Positions 29,901 through 37,411 of a stretch of DNA of 64,000 nt are shown here, piece after piece. Positions within the stretch are counted from its first letter, which is position 1; every line of letters begins with the position of its first letter. The DNA comes from Vibrio jasicida CAIM 1864 = LMG 25398. GTDB taxonomy: Bacteria > Pseudomonadota > Gammaproteobacteria > Enterobacterales > Vibrionaceae. The stretch is from NCBI RefSeq assembly GCF_000400365.1, contig NZ_BAOG01000003.1, positions 62,001 to 126,000 of the forward strand, read 5' to 3'. The notes beneath the pieces were generated by a model. The model had not been told where the DNA came from and made no database searches. It was given only the letters and a program-made list of their open reading frames with translations. A program made the position numbers and the translations under genes.

Positions 29901-29978
29901 TCATGCCGAAGCCAAGTCAAACGCTTTGAAGGGGTAAAACCTAAGCATCCGGTTCAAGCTTTGCTAACCTTGGTATAA
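26943..29978 (+). CDS. ydiJ: FAD-linked dehydrogenase with Fe-S domain (YdiJ-like)
   Basis: 1011 aa from the ATG at 26943, which has AGGA six bases upstream; an upstream TTG would add ten residues. Order of domains: FAD-binding PCMH fold (about 45-270, with RGGGTGTNGQS and GGMINTDASGQGSLKYG), FAD-linked oxidase C-terminal domain (about 280-540, with GHVDAGVLHVRP), a 4Fe-4S region (CNGNGLC...MCPS, then CLACKACASQCP near 670) and a C-terminal CCG-type domain (GCCGMAGTFGHE near 950). This is the single-chain layout of E. coli YdiJ, reported to oxidise D-2-hydroxyglutarate. It acts at the membrane periphery, feeding electrons to the respiratory chain. Confidence 0.88.
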   Translation: MLPRLHSQTDVDPLVLSFLKELEHSGFTGDIESQYSSRLAVATDNSVYQQLPQAVVHPKTTQDVSLIGKLSNKEEHERITFSPRGGGTGTNGQSLTKGIVVDLSRHMNKVLEVNEQEGWVRVQTGVVKDQLNDAVRPYGYFFSPDLSTSNRATIGGMINTDASGQGSLKYGKTSDHVLSLQAVFADGSILESDLSHGLPTEGEFADTAMRVTESVCRDKRQQINDKFPPLNRFLTGYDLKNAFDEEADSFDITRVLCGAEGSLAFITEAKLNLTRIPKARTLVNVKYNSFDSALRNAPFMVEAKALSVETVDSKVLNLAKQDIVWHTVSDLITDVPDKEMLGINMVEYAGQDEEEVASQVAFLTAKLDSMLETEEAGIIGYQVCSDVASIGRIYNMRKKAVGLLGAAKGRAKPVAFAEDTCVPPENLADFIVDFRELLDAKSLNYGMFGHVDAGVLHVRPALDLCDPHQEALMHEISDEVVKLVAKFGGLMWGEHGKGFRSEYGPEFFGEELFTELRRVKAAFDPHNKMNPGKICTPLNSDAELVKVTDTKRGYFDRQIDVQVRDSFKQAMECNGNGLCFNYDTSSPMCPSMKVTADRRHSPKGRAGLVREWLRQLTEQGIDILDLEKQTLENKTSIKTMIDRVRHSINRRHEYDFSHEVYEAMNGCLACKACASQCPIKVDVPSFRSRFLNIYHSRYQRPVKDYLVSNIESMLPLMAKAPSVVNGVLKQSWVQSLTASTVGYVDAPLLSVPTLKERIETLTTAYDLQALSGLPSEDKQKHVLIVQDPFTSYYDAEVVEDFVKLVRKLGMNPVLLPFKPNGKAQHIKGFLRQFKSTAQDTAKFLEMVADLDIPMVGVDPALVLCYRDEYAEVLGSKRGDFDVLTAHEWLHPRLSEFQTLELKEQAPWYLFAHCTEKTKMPNAEKEWGAIFAHFGAILNTVPVGCCGMAGTFGHEVDKLTMSRDIFDLSWKPNLDKLDNERCLITGYSCRSQVKRFEGVKPKHPVQALLTLV

Positions 29979-29987
29979 ATAGCTTCG

Positions 29988-30015
29988 TAAGCCCAGTTTT
30001 ACTGGGCTTTTTATC
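29988..30015 (+). terminator. ydiJ terminator
   Basis: AAGCCCAG-TTTTA-CTGGGCTTTTTA: 8-bp stem and T run, 10 nt after the stop. Confidence 0.85.
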
Positions 30016-30070
30016 ACTTATAACTCGCGTTCATTTTTGACACGCAGACGCTTTCATAAGGATATGAAAA

Positions 30071-30532
30071 TTGAAAAAGCTTGAGCTTAAAGTGCCACCT
30101 GTCGCTTTGTTTTTGCTGATGGTGCTTCTGATGTACTGGCTGAAAGAAGCCATGCCAGAAATGAAAATTACTGTGCCGTTTGTTGAGTTTGTTACCGCTG
30201 GGCTAATTTTGATCGCGGGGGTTGTTGGTATTGCTGGTGTTTACGAGTTTCGAAAAGCTAAGACGACCGTTAACCCAGTCAAACCAGAAACTGCTTCGTT
30301 GGTGGTGGATACTGGTGTGTTCGGTTACACACGTAATCCAATGTACGTCGCGCTATTGCTTGTCATCATTGCGATTGGATTATGGTGGCAACACCTCAGT
30401 GTTATCTTATGTGGCGTATTGTTTGTTGCTTACATGAATCGCTTTCAAATTAAGCCAGAGGAGCGAGCATTAGAGCGATTGTTTGGTGAAGACTATTTAG
30501 ATTATAAGAATCAAGTACGTCGCTGGATTTGA
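30071..30532 (+). CDS. Isoprenylcysteine carboxyl methyltransferase-like membrane protein
   Basis: 153 aa starting at TTG with AAGGA eight bases upstream. Four hydrophobic segments (about 9-27, 34-55, 90-115, 105-125) surround the cofactor-binding motif GVFGYTRNPMYVALLL (about 82-97), the signature of the ICMT/PEMT-like methyltransferase superfamily, and EERALERLFGEDYLDYK follows near the end. The bacterial substrate is unknown; lipid or small-molecule methylation is plausible. It is a single gene closed by a hairpin. Confidence 0.8.
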   Translation: MKKLELKVPPVALFLLMVLLMYWLKEAMPEMKITVPFVEFVTAGLILIAGVVGIAGVYEFRKAKTTVNPVKPETASLVVDTGVFGYTRNPMYVALLLVIIAIGLWWQHLSVILCGVLFVAYMNRFQIKPEERALERLFGEDYLDYKNQVRRWI

Positions 30533-30578
30533 TGACAGTAAAACAAACCGCAGATAAAAAGAAAAACACAGATAAAAA

Positions 30579-30612
30579 GAAAGCCCAGCAAAGTCGCTGG
30601 GCTTTCTTATGA
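30579..30612. terminator. Terminator between the methyltransferase-like and DUF3581-like genes
   Basis: AAGCCCAGC-N6-GCTGGGCTT, 9-bp stem, A-rich on the left and TTCTTAT on the right. Usable from both sides. A short imperfect duplication (ACAGATAAAAAGAAA twice) precedes it. Confidence 0.8.
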
Positions 30613-30656
30613 ATTTGGTTTTGAAATTGGTCGGCAGAGACTTTGTCTGTTAAGAA

Positions 30657-31382
30657 CTAAGCTGCCTTAGCGAACTTTGCTAGAAAGGCGTCCTTACGCT
30701 CGTTGAAGCGTTGAACCAAATCGTCTACCGCATCTTGGTCGTATGGCTTAAGGCCACTTGCCACCATTCGCTTGATCCCTTTGCCTACCACTTCGCCGTC
30801 TTGTTTGAATGCAAAGTTTAGCGTTACCACACCGCGTTTACCTTCGACATCAAAAGTCGCGCCAGTAAAATCGACTTCCGGGTGAGTCAGATCGAGACGG
30901 TTAAATTCCACTTCCATGCTCTCGTAGATAACAAGAGGGCGCTGGCAGTTGATCATCATTTGTTTCTCTTCCATAAGAGGAACCATAATGTGTGGGAAGT
31001 TCATGCCAGAGAACTGAACGTAGTTTGTTACTACGTGTTCAATAAATGCAGCATCGCGGTTGGTTTCACCTTCGCGAGACATGTGTAGGTACTCTTTGCC
31101 CGCTTCATTGACGACCGCACTTTCTTTTTCACACTTATTTTCAATGTGAAGTGCAACGCCATCGCTTACCATTCCTGAGAAATCGAAACGCATTTTTTGG
31201 CTCACACCTTCTTTGCTCAGTAACACTGCAAAAAGCAGGTCTCCTGGAACACAAAAGCGTTTGTTGTCTTCATCATGAATAGGGTTGTAATCACCAGCTA
31301 CGCGCTTGGCAAAGTGACTTGCTTGCTCGCGAGTAAATTGGAATTGGTGATTATTGTTTGAAAAATAAGGTGTTAGAAACAT
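30657..31382 (-). CDS. DUF3581-type protein with MaoC/hot-dog-like motif
   Basis: 241 aa from the ATG at 31382 (MFLTPYFSNNNHQFQF); the frame is open to 31463, but the extra 27 residues look unconserved. Residues about 22-37 contain AGDYNPIHDED, resembling the active-site Asp-x-x-x-His of MaoC-like hydratases. Most of the rest is beta-strand-rich as expected for a double hot-dog fold. I recall such proteins as DUF3581 in Vibrio. Substrate unknown; an acyl-thioester role is an inference. Weak ribosome site. Confidence 0.65.
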   Translation of the reverse strand: MFLTPYFSNNNHQFQFTREQASHFAKRVAGDYNPIHDEDNKRFCVPGDLLFAVLLSKEGVSQKMRFDFSGMVSDGVALHIENKCEKESAVVNEAGKEYLHMSREGETNRDAAFIEHVVTNYVQFSGMNFPHIMVPLMEEKQMMINCQRPLVIYESMEVEFNRLDLTHPEVDFTGATFDVEGKRGVVTLNFAFKQDGEVVGKGIKRMVASGLKPYDQDAVDDLVQRFNERKDAFLAKFAKAA

Positions 31383-32307
31383 AATTTTTACGTAGTAACC
31401 GAAACTGTCAGGGATTATAGGCGAATATCTTCCTGCCAATGGTCCATCCAGTGGAAAGTTCACAGCATCTTAACAATGAGACGACAAGGGGGGTGAGTAA
31501 AGCCACAGTCCACTCGTTCATCGTTGGCTTGGAAATACCTAGGAAAATAGGCGCTTTTATCAATAAATCATAGTTCAAATGTATCGTTTGAGGCTAAATA
31601 TAGTTGGTGCAATGGCTTACTTCTCTTAATTTTGTGAGATATTGACTATTTATCATCGTAATTAATGAGTAATTGAAATATTAAATTGTTATAAAACAGC
31701 ATCTTAATAATAGTCATGCCGAATAATATTGGCGTATTATTATTTGGCGTTTCGTACTATCTACATCCTCTTTTGTCCAAAAAGACACTATTGGTTCTTT
31801 TGTAACTAACAATCTCTGCCTAACCTGACCTAAAGATAATCAAACAGAAACAGTAATCTATATTGTTATTATTATCCGTATTGGGAGCGTTCCCATAATT
31901 TGTCCTTATTAATTTTAATGTCTTACTTATCATTACCTTAAGTGGCGAATCACTTACAACAAGTTGAGATAAGGTGCATTGCCGCAACTGGGCTGCTGGT
32001 TTAATGTTTTGCGAAATTTTATAAAAACAATAAAAAATAGCGCCCTTGCAACCTTGATAGCCTCTTTCCTAACAGACTGTCTTGTACGCAGGAGGTAATA
32101 AAACACAACAACAAAAGTTTGGCTGTCTATGAAATCAATGATCCCTCGGCATCAACCAAAGGCTTAGCTCTAAGTCTCTCTGCTCTCAACGTTTGCCCAC
32201 GAGAGCACCTTAATTAAAAACGTTTAATTTCCGGTTGCGAATAAGTAACTCGGAGGCTTGCTGCTTCCTGCAAGAAGCGAATAACTTCTCAAACCAAGGA
32301 TAATTAT
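31383..32307. other. Long AT-rich control region before the exported-protein cluster
   Basis: 925 bp, the longest non-coding stretch in the window. It contains the inverted repeat AATAATA-N6-TATTATT at 31722-31741, the LacI-type palindrome at 31882-31895, an isolated AGGAGGTAA at 32090-32098 with no properly spaced start, and a small hairpin CTTGC-N8-GCAAG near 32258-32275. The ribosome site AAGGA lies at 32296-32300 before the first toxin-like gene. Such a long AT-rich leader suggests complex control, for example by nucleoid proteins. Confidence 0.5.
31882..31895. promoter_or_regulatory. Putative LacI-family operator upstream of the toxin-like cluster
   Basis: TGGGAGCGTTCCCA is a 14-bp palindrome with one mismatch to TGGGAGCGCTCCCA, a known operator type of LacI-family regulators of beta-glucoside use. 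It lies 413 bp before the first gene. The regulator is not in the window. Confidence 0.45.
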
Positions 32308-34950
32308 ATGAAGTTACGAAAATTGGTATTGGCGTGTGCCATTGCTTCCCCCTGTGTTAGTGCTTTTGAAGTTTGTAATATTGGTGATGAATACAACGTA
32401 CTGGATCGTGAGAGCTTCCACGATATACGTAAGTCAAATTACCGAAACTTCAGTGAAGACCTAACGCCACAAGATTTATTTTTGTCTGCGCCCGAACACC
32501 ACGCAGACGCGCGACCTTCGCTTGCTGAGGTAGATGAAGTTTTCCCAGAAACTGCATCTCTACTTGAGGTCGGTCCTGCCAATGTTGCGGTTCTTGAATC
32601 CGAAGAAGCGGCGAGTTTGCTTGCGACAATCGGGCATTCGACGACAGGTTTTGCCAAGGGTGCGCTAGAAGCGTTAGGACCAGTAGGCGATACCGTTGCA
32701 GTGGGATTGTGGGCAAATGATGTGGCTCAAACCTTTGAAGATGAAACGAAAACGTCCTACGACCGCTTTGCTACGGTGATGAGCCTGATTGATTGGTTTG
32801 GCGTTCTCAAGCTACCTGAGCGAGAAATTGATCGTAAGATCCTAACGGCTCGTTGGAATCGAGTTGCCGCGGGTGATCATTATAGCTTTACCGTTCACGA
32901 CGACATCGTCACTCAACAAGACAAAAAAGATAAGCAGCATTGGGCGGATCTTGCATCCGGTCAAAAGCGCATGCTTGAAGCGCTGGCAAAGGGTTATGCC
33001 TCTGATGTAGCGCTTAAATATCAGCAGCATTATCAAGAAGCGTTAAAAGCGCAAGCCGTGTTAGCAGAGACGTTGATTAACTCAGTCGAGAGCGAAGTTC
33101 AGAAAGCCATTTTTAATAAGCTCGCGTTAGAAGGCGCGAATGCCAAACTGTTTGCCTCTGATCTTGCTTCAACTTGCCGCACAGAGATTGATGCGTTGCT
33201 GGCTTTGTACCCAGAGCAGGAAGAAAACAACAACCGCCCAATGTATGTGCCATCGAAGCGAGAAGCTAATCGAGCACTAGCGCGCTTGCAGCATTGCCAA
33301 CAAGACCATCTGGACTTGGCAGTGGTGGTGCTTGATGAGCTTAGAAATGGGGAAGTGGAAGGCTTAGATCGTCAGTCACTGCATCAACTTTACCGACAAG
33401 TTCTCAATTCGAAGATCAAAATCGTCGAGACCGCAAACGCCCAGCTTGACATGCTTAGAGCCAAGTTAAAAGAAGAAATGTATGCAGAAGGCATGAATGC
33501 CATCGATCGTTTGTTTGATTCAGAAGCGGTTGCCAAAGCCCATCGCTATTTTAAAGACCAAGCGGATTATTTAGCGATAGATGAAATGTCTCGCAGTATT
33601 TTTGGGCGTCCAGCCACGGCTACTGAACGTCGTCAAAAGTACTTTGTTATTCAAGAAGGGTACGAGAAGTGTACTCGAATTGGGATACTTGGGGGGGACC
33701 CGAACTTCAGAGGGTGTACTGAGTACACGTGGATTCCTGCAGAGAAAGAGCATTATGACTCCGCAAAAGATGAAGTAATTTCGCAGATGGTGATGCCAAA
33801 TCGCGATGCGATCAAGCGTGTCTTTACCCAATCTATGGATGAACTGATCAACGAAGGTTGGAGCTCTCAACATGAAGAGGCTTGGCTTGAGCAGCAGATC
33901 CTAAGCTTTTCCGACAAGCAACGCATCATCAGAACGGCAGAAGCTGACAAAGCACGAGTGATGCGTTGGATGTTTGATTCCAGTGCGGCACTGGAAGCCG
34001 AGTGTGGCGGTGGTAATGCTTGTGCCGCTTGGTCTCCTAGCTACCTAGCAAAAGAAAACCTATCTCGCGAATCGTCATTGCACCACATTGCTGATTGGCA
34101 TGAAAGGAACAAAGACTCAGGTTATTACGTGCATTCAAAGCGCTTGGCAAAACTGGAAGGTTTTATTAGCTCGGCACTAGAGAGTGAATGGCAAGCAACA
34201 CATGTAAACGGATTTTATAGTTACCTATATCCGGGAAGCTTTGATCTCGATAAACATGCACCTTTAATTGCGTCAGCACTAAAGGCGTCCAACTTGAATA
34301 CCAGCAATCTTGCGGCCGCATTACCGCTAGCGAAAAGCGTGGTAAAAAATCGTATTTTAGAAGCGATGAGTGTGGCCGACAGCAATGGTGAGGAATGGCT
34401 TGCTGCACAGCTTGGCGACTTCCAGAGATACATTGGTATTATCCATGCGCAGAATATTTCTACAGGCCACTACGCATCAGGAGAAATGGGGACGACCGCA
34501 CTCCTATCTGAGCCATTACCTGCTCATCTACTGCGCTACATGACGTTGGACGTTTATTACAATATCGACGATAGCGAATCTGCATATTACTACCCAGCGA
34601 ATAATGGCGAAGACATGAGTTATGACGCGCGTCTACATGCATCTATCGATGACTTGTTTAACGCTAATTCTGAATTGGGTAGAAAGCTCGACCTGCTAGT
34701 TCAAGTTAATGACAACTTCACCAACCTACCGGGCAGAACTTGCATGATCATGTACCCGCAACTGAGAGACGCCTTGTTTAAGATCTCCGGTGATGAGTCA
34801 ATGTATTGGTTAACCCCATTTTCTGATTGGTTTGACAGTGTGACTCGCCAACAGCTAGAGCTGTTTAGTGCGATTCGTTTCGGAGTCATCAAGCAGAATG
34901 AGCTAAATATCTCCTGTGATTTAAGCCCAAATAACCCTAGATATTGGTAA
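32308..34950 (+). CDS. Large exported protein A1 of the toxin-like cluster (putative delivery subunit)
   Basis: 880 aa. A signal peptide (about 1-19, ending VSA) is followed by a mature N-terminus with an early cysteine (FEVCNIGDEY). Residues about 115-145 are hydrophobic and glycine-rich around LGPVGDTVAVGLW. The rest is predicted long alpha-helices, with paired cysteines (CTRIGILGG...GC near 450; CGGGNAC near 565) that suit disulfides outside the cytosol. It is homologous to the 762-aa protein encoded 2.4 kb downstream: LGPVGD segment, a C-x(16-19)-C loop, and an L-G-D-[FL] stretch near the C-terminus. No family recognised. I infer a binding or translocation subunit for the enzymes encoded next to it. 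The ADP-ribosyltransferase gene starts 15 bp later. Confidence 0.7.
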   Translation: MKLRKLVLACAIASPCVSAFEVCNIGDEYNVLDRESFHDIRKSNYRNFSEDLTPQDLFLSAPEHHADARPSLAEVDEVFPETASLLEVGPANVAVLESEEAASLLATIGHSTTGFAKGALEALGPVGDTVAVGLWANDVAQTFEDETKTSYDRFATVMSLIDWFGVLKLPEREIDRKILTARWNRVAAGDHYSFTVHDDIVTQQDKKDKQHWADLASGQKRMLEALAKGYASDVALKYQQHYQEALKAQAVLAETLINSVESEVQKAIFNKLALEGANAKLFASDLASTCRTEIDALLALYPEQEENNNRPMYVPSKREANRALARLQHCQQDHLDLAVVVLDELRNGEVEGLDRQSLHQLYRQVLNSKIKIVETANAQLDMLRAKLKEEMYAEGMNAIDRLFDSEAVAKAHRYFKDQADYLAIDEMSRSIFGRPATATERRQKYFVIQEGYEKCTRIGILGGDPNFRGCTEYTWIPAEKEHYDSAKDEVISQMVMPNRDAIKRVFTQSMDELINEGWSSQHEEAWLEQQILSFSDKQRIIRTAEADKARVMRWMFDSSAALEAECGGGNACAAWSPSYLAKENLSRESSLHHIADWHERNKDSGYYVHSKRLAKLEGFISSALESEWQATHVNGFYSYLYPGSFDLDKHAPLIASALKASNLNTSNLAAALPLAKSVVKNRILEAMSVADSNGEEWLAAQLGDFQRYIGIIHAQNISTGHYASGEMGTTALLSEPLPAHLLRYMTLDVYYNIDDSESAYYYPANNGEDMSYDARLHASIDDLFNANSELGRKLDLLVQVNDNFTNLPGRTCMIMYPQLRDALFKISGDESMYWLTPFSDWFDSVTRQQLELFSAIRFGVIKQNELNISCDLSPNNPRYW

Positions 34951-34965
34951 AGGGAGGAACAGACT

Positions 34966-35715
34966 ATGTTGAGAATTATTTCACTCTGTTTTCTCTGTTT
35001 TAGCTTCGTCGCCCAGGCTGCGCCCTTTGAGGCATTGAAAGCCCCTTTACGTAGCCAAGTACAAGTCGATGAATTAGCGTCACAATTTTCTGATTGGGCG
35101 AAAGCTTCCAGTGGTTGGCGCTACAAATTGATGACGGCTAATGAAGCTGAGGCCTTGGAAGACTTTTCCGTTTCTGGCTATCAGCTTGCGAATGACTACT
35201 TGAGAGCTGCGGATACCTCCACTTGGGGGAGTGCGGGAAAAAGTGCAAGGAAGTTTATTAAGCAGGTTCGTGGTGCCATGAAAAAGCTGCCTCGTTACAA
35301 GGGGGTGACTTACCGCGGCGCGTGGGCAAAACAGTCTCTTTTGAACAAACTCCAAGTGGGGGATGTGGTCGTGGAACCTGCATTTACATCCAGTAGCACC
35401 ATCCCAGAAATCGCGAAGCGTTTTGCCGTGGTTCGGCCTAACTCGCCCCAACCTTTACAGCGTGTGCTGTATGAAGTTCAAGTAAAAAACAGTGGTCGCG
35501 CACTTGGTGGCTTGTCTGAATTTGGTGGAGAAGCCGAGGTGTTGTTACCACCAAACACTTACTACAGAGTGACAAATATCGAATTGAATCGAGGTTCTGC
35601 GATGGTGGCGCTAGAGACCGTTTCGTCACATGAAGCGACGACGGGAACAACATATAACCTCTATTCAGGTGAAGAGATAAGCCATTCCTACTGGCGTACT
35701 CTAGTCTGCAGTTGA
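34966..35715 (+). CDS. Exported ADP-ribosyltransferase-like protein 1
   Basis: 249 aa with signal peptide (about 1-18). Catalytic elements of the R-S-E class are in order: Y-R117-G, then AFTSSST (140-145, the S-T-S position), then G-G-E189-A-E191. The E-x-E pair is typical of arginine-specific mono-ADP-ribosyltransferases such as VIP2, iota-toxin and, as I recall, Vibrio splendidus Vis. An N-terminal helical part (about 30-105) precedes the catalytic core. A tail beyond the core carries SGEE (234-237) and a penultimate Cys248. GGGAGGA gives a strong start. Probably secreted and toxic to a eukaryotic host or competitor; target unknown. Confidence 0.8.
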   Translation: MLRIISLCFLCFSFVAQAAPFEALKAPLRSQVQVDELASQFSDWAKASSGWRYKLMTANEAEALEDFSVSGYQLANDYLRAADTSTWGSAGKSARKFIKQVRGAMKKLPRYKGVTYRGAWAKQSLLNKLQVGDVVVEPAFTSSSTIPEIAKRFAVVRPNSPQPLQRVLYEVQVKNSGRALGGLSEFGGEAEVLLPPNTYYRVTNIELNRGSAMVALETVSSHEATTGTTYNLYSGEEISHSYWRTLVCS

Positions 35716-35729
35716 ACAGGGAGCTTAAT

Positions 35730-36503
35730 ATGAAAAAAATGATTTTAGTCTTGTTACTGACTTTTTCGATTAACCATTTGGTGAAGGCAGAAGATTTTGT
35801 AGAGTTTAAAGGACGGGATTTGTCACCAGTTCAACAAGAGCAGATGGCAGATGACCTAATGGACTGGTCTGTCGAGAATCACGCAAAGGCAGAGCGGAAG
35901 ATGATTCCGGAAGAGTACTCAGCAATTAAACGTTACGGTCGTGTAGACCATGATGTTGTGAATGAGTACATGCGAGCTGGCGAACCCAAAGAGTTCTTGA
36001 TGCAGGGATATGGAGAGGCGCTTAAAAGCCGTGTTTCTCATATGCGAAGTGTGATGAACAAGCTGCCAAACTATAAAGGCACGGTTTATCGGGGCTCATC
36101 CATTAAGAATAGCCTTCTGGAAAAGCTTAATGTTGGCGACATCTTACATGAAAAAGCCTTTCTATCGACTTCTACTATTCCAAGTGTCGCCAGAAACTTT
36201 TCCGCTTCTGGAGCATATGAGGGAGTGTCTGCGGCTCAGTTTAAAATTGAACTGAAGTCGTCTGGGCGGGCTATTAATGCTTATACCTTTAAACCTTATG
36301 AAGCAGAAATTTTAGCAAAGCCCAATACTTATTTTCGTGTAGAAGCCGTAGAGAGGCTTTCATCGAGAAAAAACCACATAAAAATAAGAGAGATCAAGAA
36401 TCCAGCAAAATATCTAAAGGCTGAACCAGATATACACATTTACGATAGCTTTAGTGGAGAAGAAGTGTCACTTAGAACTCGATCAGCATTGTATTGTCTT
36501 TGA
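35730..36503 (+). CDS. Exported ADP-ribosyltransferase-like protein 2
   Basis: 257 aa from the ATG at 35730, preceded by GGGAG; a TTG at 35712 overlapping the previous stop is less likely. Signal peptide about 1-20. Catalytic set: Y-R121-G, F-L-S146-T147-S148, E191-A-E193. It aligns throughout with the 249-aa neighbour (YKG-x-YRG, L-x-VGD, TIPxxA+xF, NTYxRV), but identity is modest. The C-terminal tail repeats the SGEE (242-245) ... Cys256 pattern. The gene starts 14 bp after the previous stop, so the two are co-translated. Base composition is more AT-rich than in core genes. Confidence 0.8.
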   Translation: MKKMILVLLLTFSINHLVKAEDFVEFKGRDLSPVQQEQMADDLMDWSVENHAKAERKMIPEEYSAIKRYGRVDHDVVNEYMRAGEPKEFLMQGYGEALKSRVSHMRSVMNKLPNYKGTVYRGSSIKNSLLEKLNVGDILHEKAFLSTSTIPSVARNFSASGAYEGVSAAQFKIELKSSGRAINAYTFKPYEAEILAKPNTYFRVEAVERLSSRKNHIKIREIKNPAKYLKAEPDIHIYDSFSGEEVSLRTRSALYCL

Positions 36504-36510
36504 TGGTAGT

Positions 36511-36539
36511 TACCTCTCATGCCTGTTGTATGAGAGGTA
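36511..36539 (+). terminator. Hairpin between the second and third transferase genes (possible attenuator)
   Basis: TACCTCTCAT-N9-ATGAGAGGTA, a perfect 10-bp stem, followed by TTATTTAAAAT. A second weaker hairpin (TCTCC...GGGAGA) lies near 36563-36588. Together they may partly stop transcription and lower expression of the distal genes. Confidence 0.55.
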
Positions 36540-36613
36540 TTATTTAAAATAAGTTATTAATATTCTCCTGGTTATTTTTCTGGGAGATTTATTTCGTCAA
36601 TTGGTAAATAAAA

Positions 36614-37354
36614 GTGAAATCTAGAAAAGTAATATTCGGCTTATTAGTTCACGCTAGTTTGTGTTCTCATGCAATTGCGGGCTTGAAGTACAATGATAAA
36701 TACTACAGTAATGCAGATATAGAACAGATCATGGAAGTTATGTCTGAGCCTGGCATTGATGATTATGGAGAATTTAACAGACTAAGAACAGAATTATACG
36801 AACAAGCTGATGTTCAAAAAGATGTTCTTTCAGAAGAAGAGGTCGCTGCACTTGCCGAGTATCAAGACTATGCTTTTGCATCGACTCGAGAAAGTTTTAT
36901 CTCAGGCGTTTTTGATGATGAAACCCTGAATATCATTGATCATATAGATTCAGCGTTTGAAAGCGGTGCAAAGTATCAAGGCGTTACCTTTAGAGGAGAG
37001 CGTGAACTTGGGGCTTATATGTCAGACATACAAGTTGGAGATATTGTTAGTCCTAGCGCTTATGTTTCAACGTCTATATCAAAAGATGCTGCCTATAACT
37101 TTCATTCTGGCCAGCTTGCAAGATTTGAATTGCGACAGGGTAAAAGCGGTATTGTAATACCAAATGTTATTGATGGGGAGCTGGAGGTTCTTATTAATAG
37201 AAACTCTTACTTTGAAGTAACAGCTATTAAAACGAGTTATATGGGAACTCACGTTGTTTACCGAGAAATAAATCCTAACTCAATAGGTAATAAGAAAATA
37301 AAAGATATGCATAGCGGCGAAGAAATAACAGTCGCTGAAGTGTGTGCTTTTTAA
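36614..37354 (+). CDS. Exported ADP-ribosyltransferase-like protein 3 (divergent)
   Basis: 246 aa starting at GTG with no good ribosome site; a signal peptide (about 1-22, ending AIA) supports this frame. Catalytic set: F-R127-G, Y-V-S152-T153-S154, E189-L-E191. It shares VGD, the S-T-S and E-x-E blocks and NSYFEV with its two neighbours, but its N-terminal half is different and acidic. The tail again has SGEE (234-237) and Cys244. It is the most AT-rich gene of the cluster and is separated from the previous gene by 110 bp with hairpins, suggesting separate acquisition or weaker expression. Confidence 0.75.
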   Translation: MKSRKVIFGLLVHASLCSHAIAGLKYNDKYYSNADIEQIMEVMSEPGIDDYGEFNRLRTELYEQADVQKDVLSEEEVAALAEYQDYAFASTRESFISGVFDDETLNIIDHIDSAFESGAKYQGVTFRGERELGAYMSDIQVGDIVSPSAYVSTSISKDAAYNFHSGQLARFELRQGKSGIVIPNVIDGELEVLINRNSYFEVTAIKTSYMGTHVVYREINPNSIGNKKIKDMHSGEEITVAEVCAF

Positions 37355-37411
37355 AGTCATATTTATGAACGGTCCATTTTACTCTTTAACCATATAAAGA
37401 ACATATTACTA

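Noticed and set aside
32090..32211. Strong AGGAGGTAA followed by an open frame of about 37 codons, with a TTG at about 32119
   Set aside because: The TTG is over 20 bases from the Shine-Dalgarno-like sequence and no ATG or GTG start is correctly placed; the peptide has no recognisable feature.
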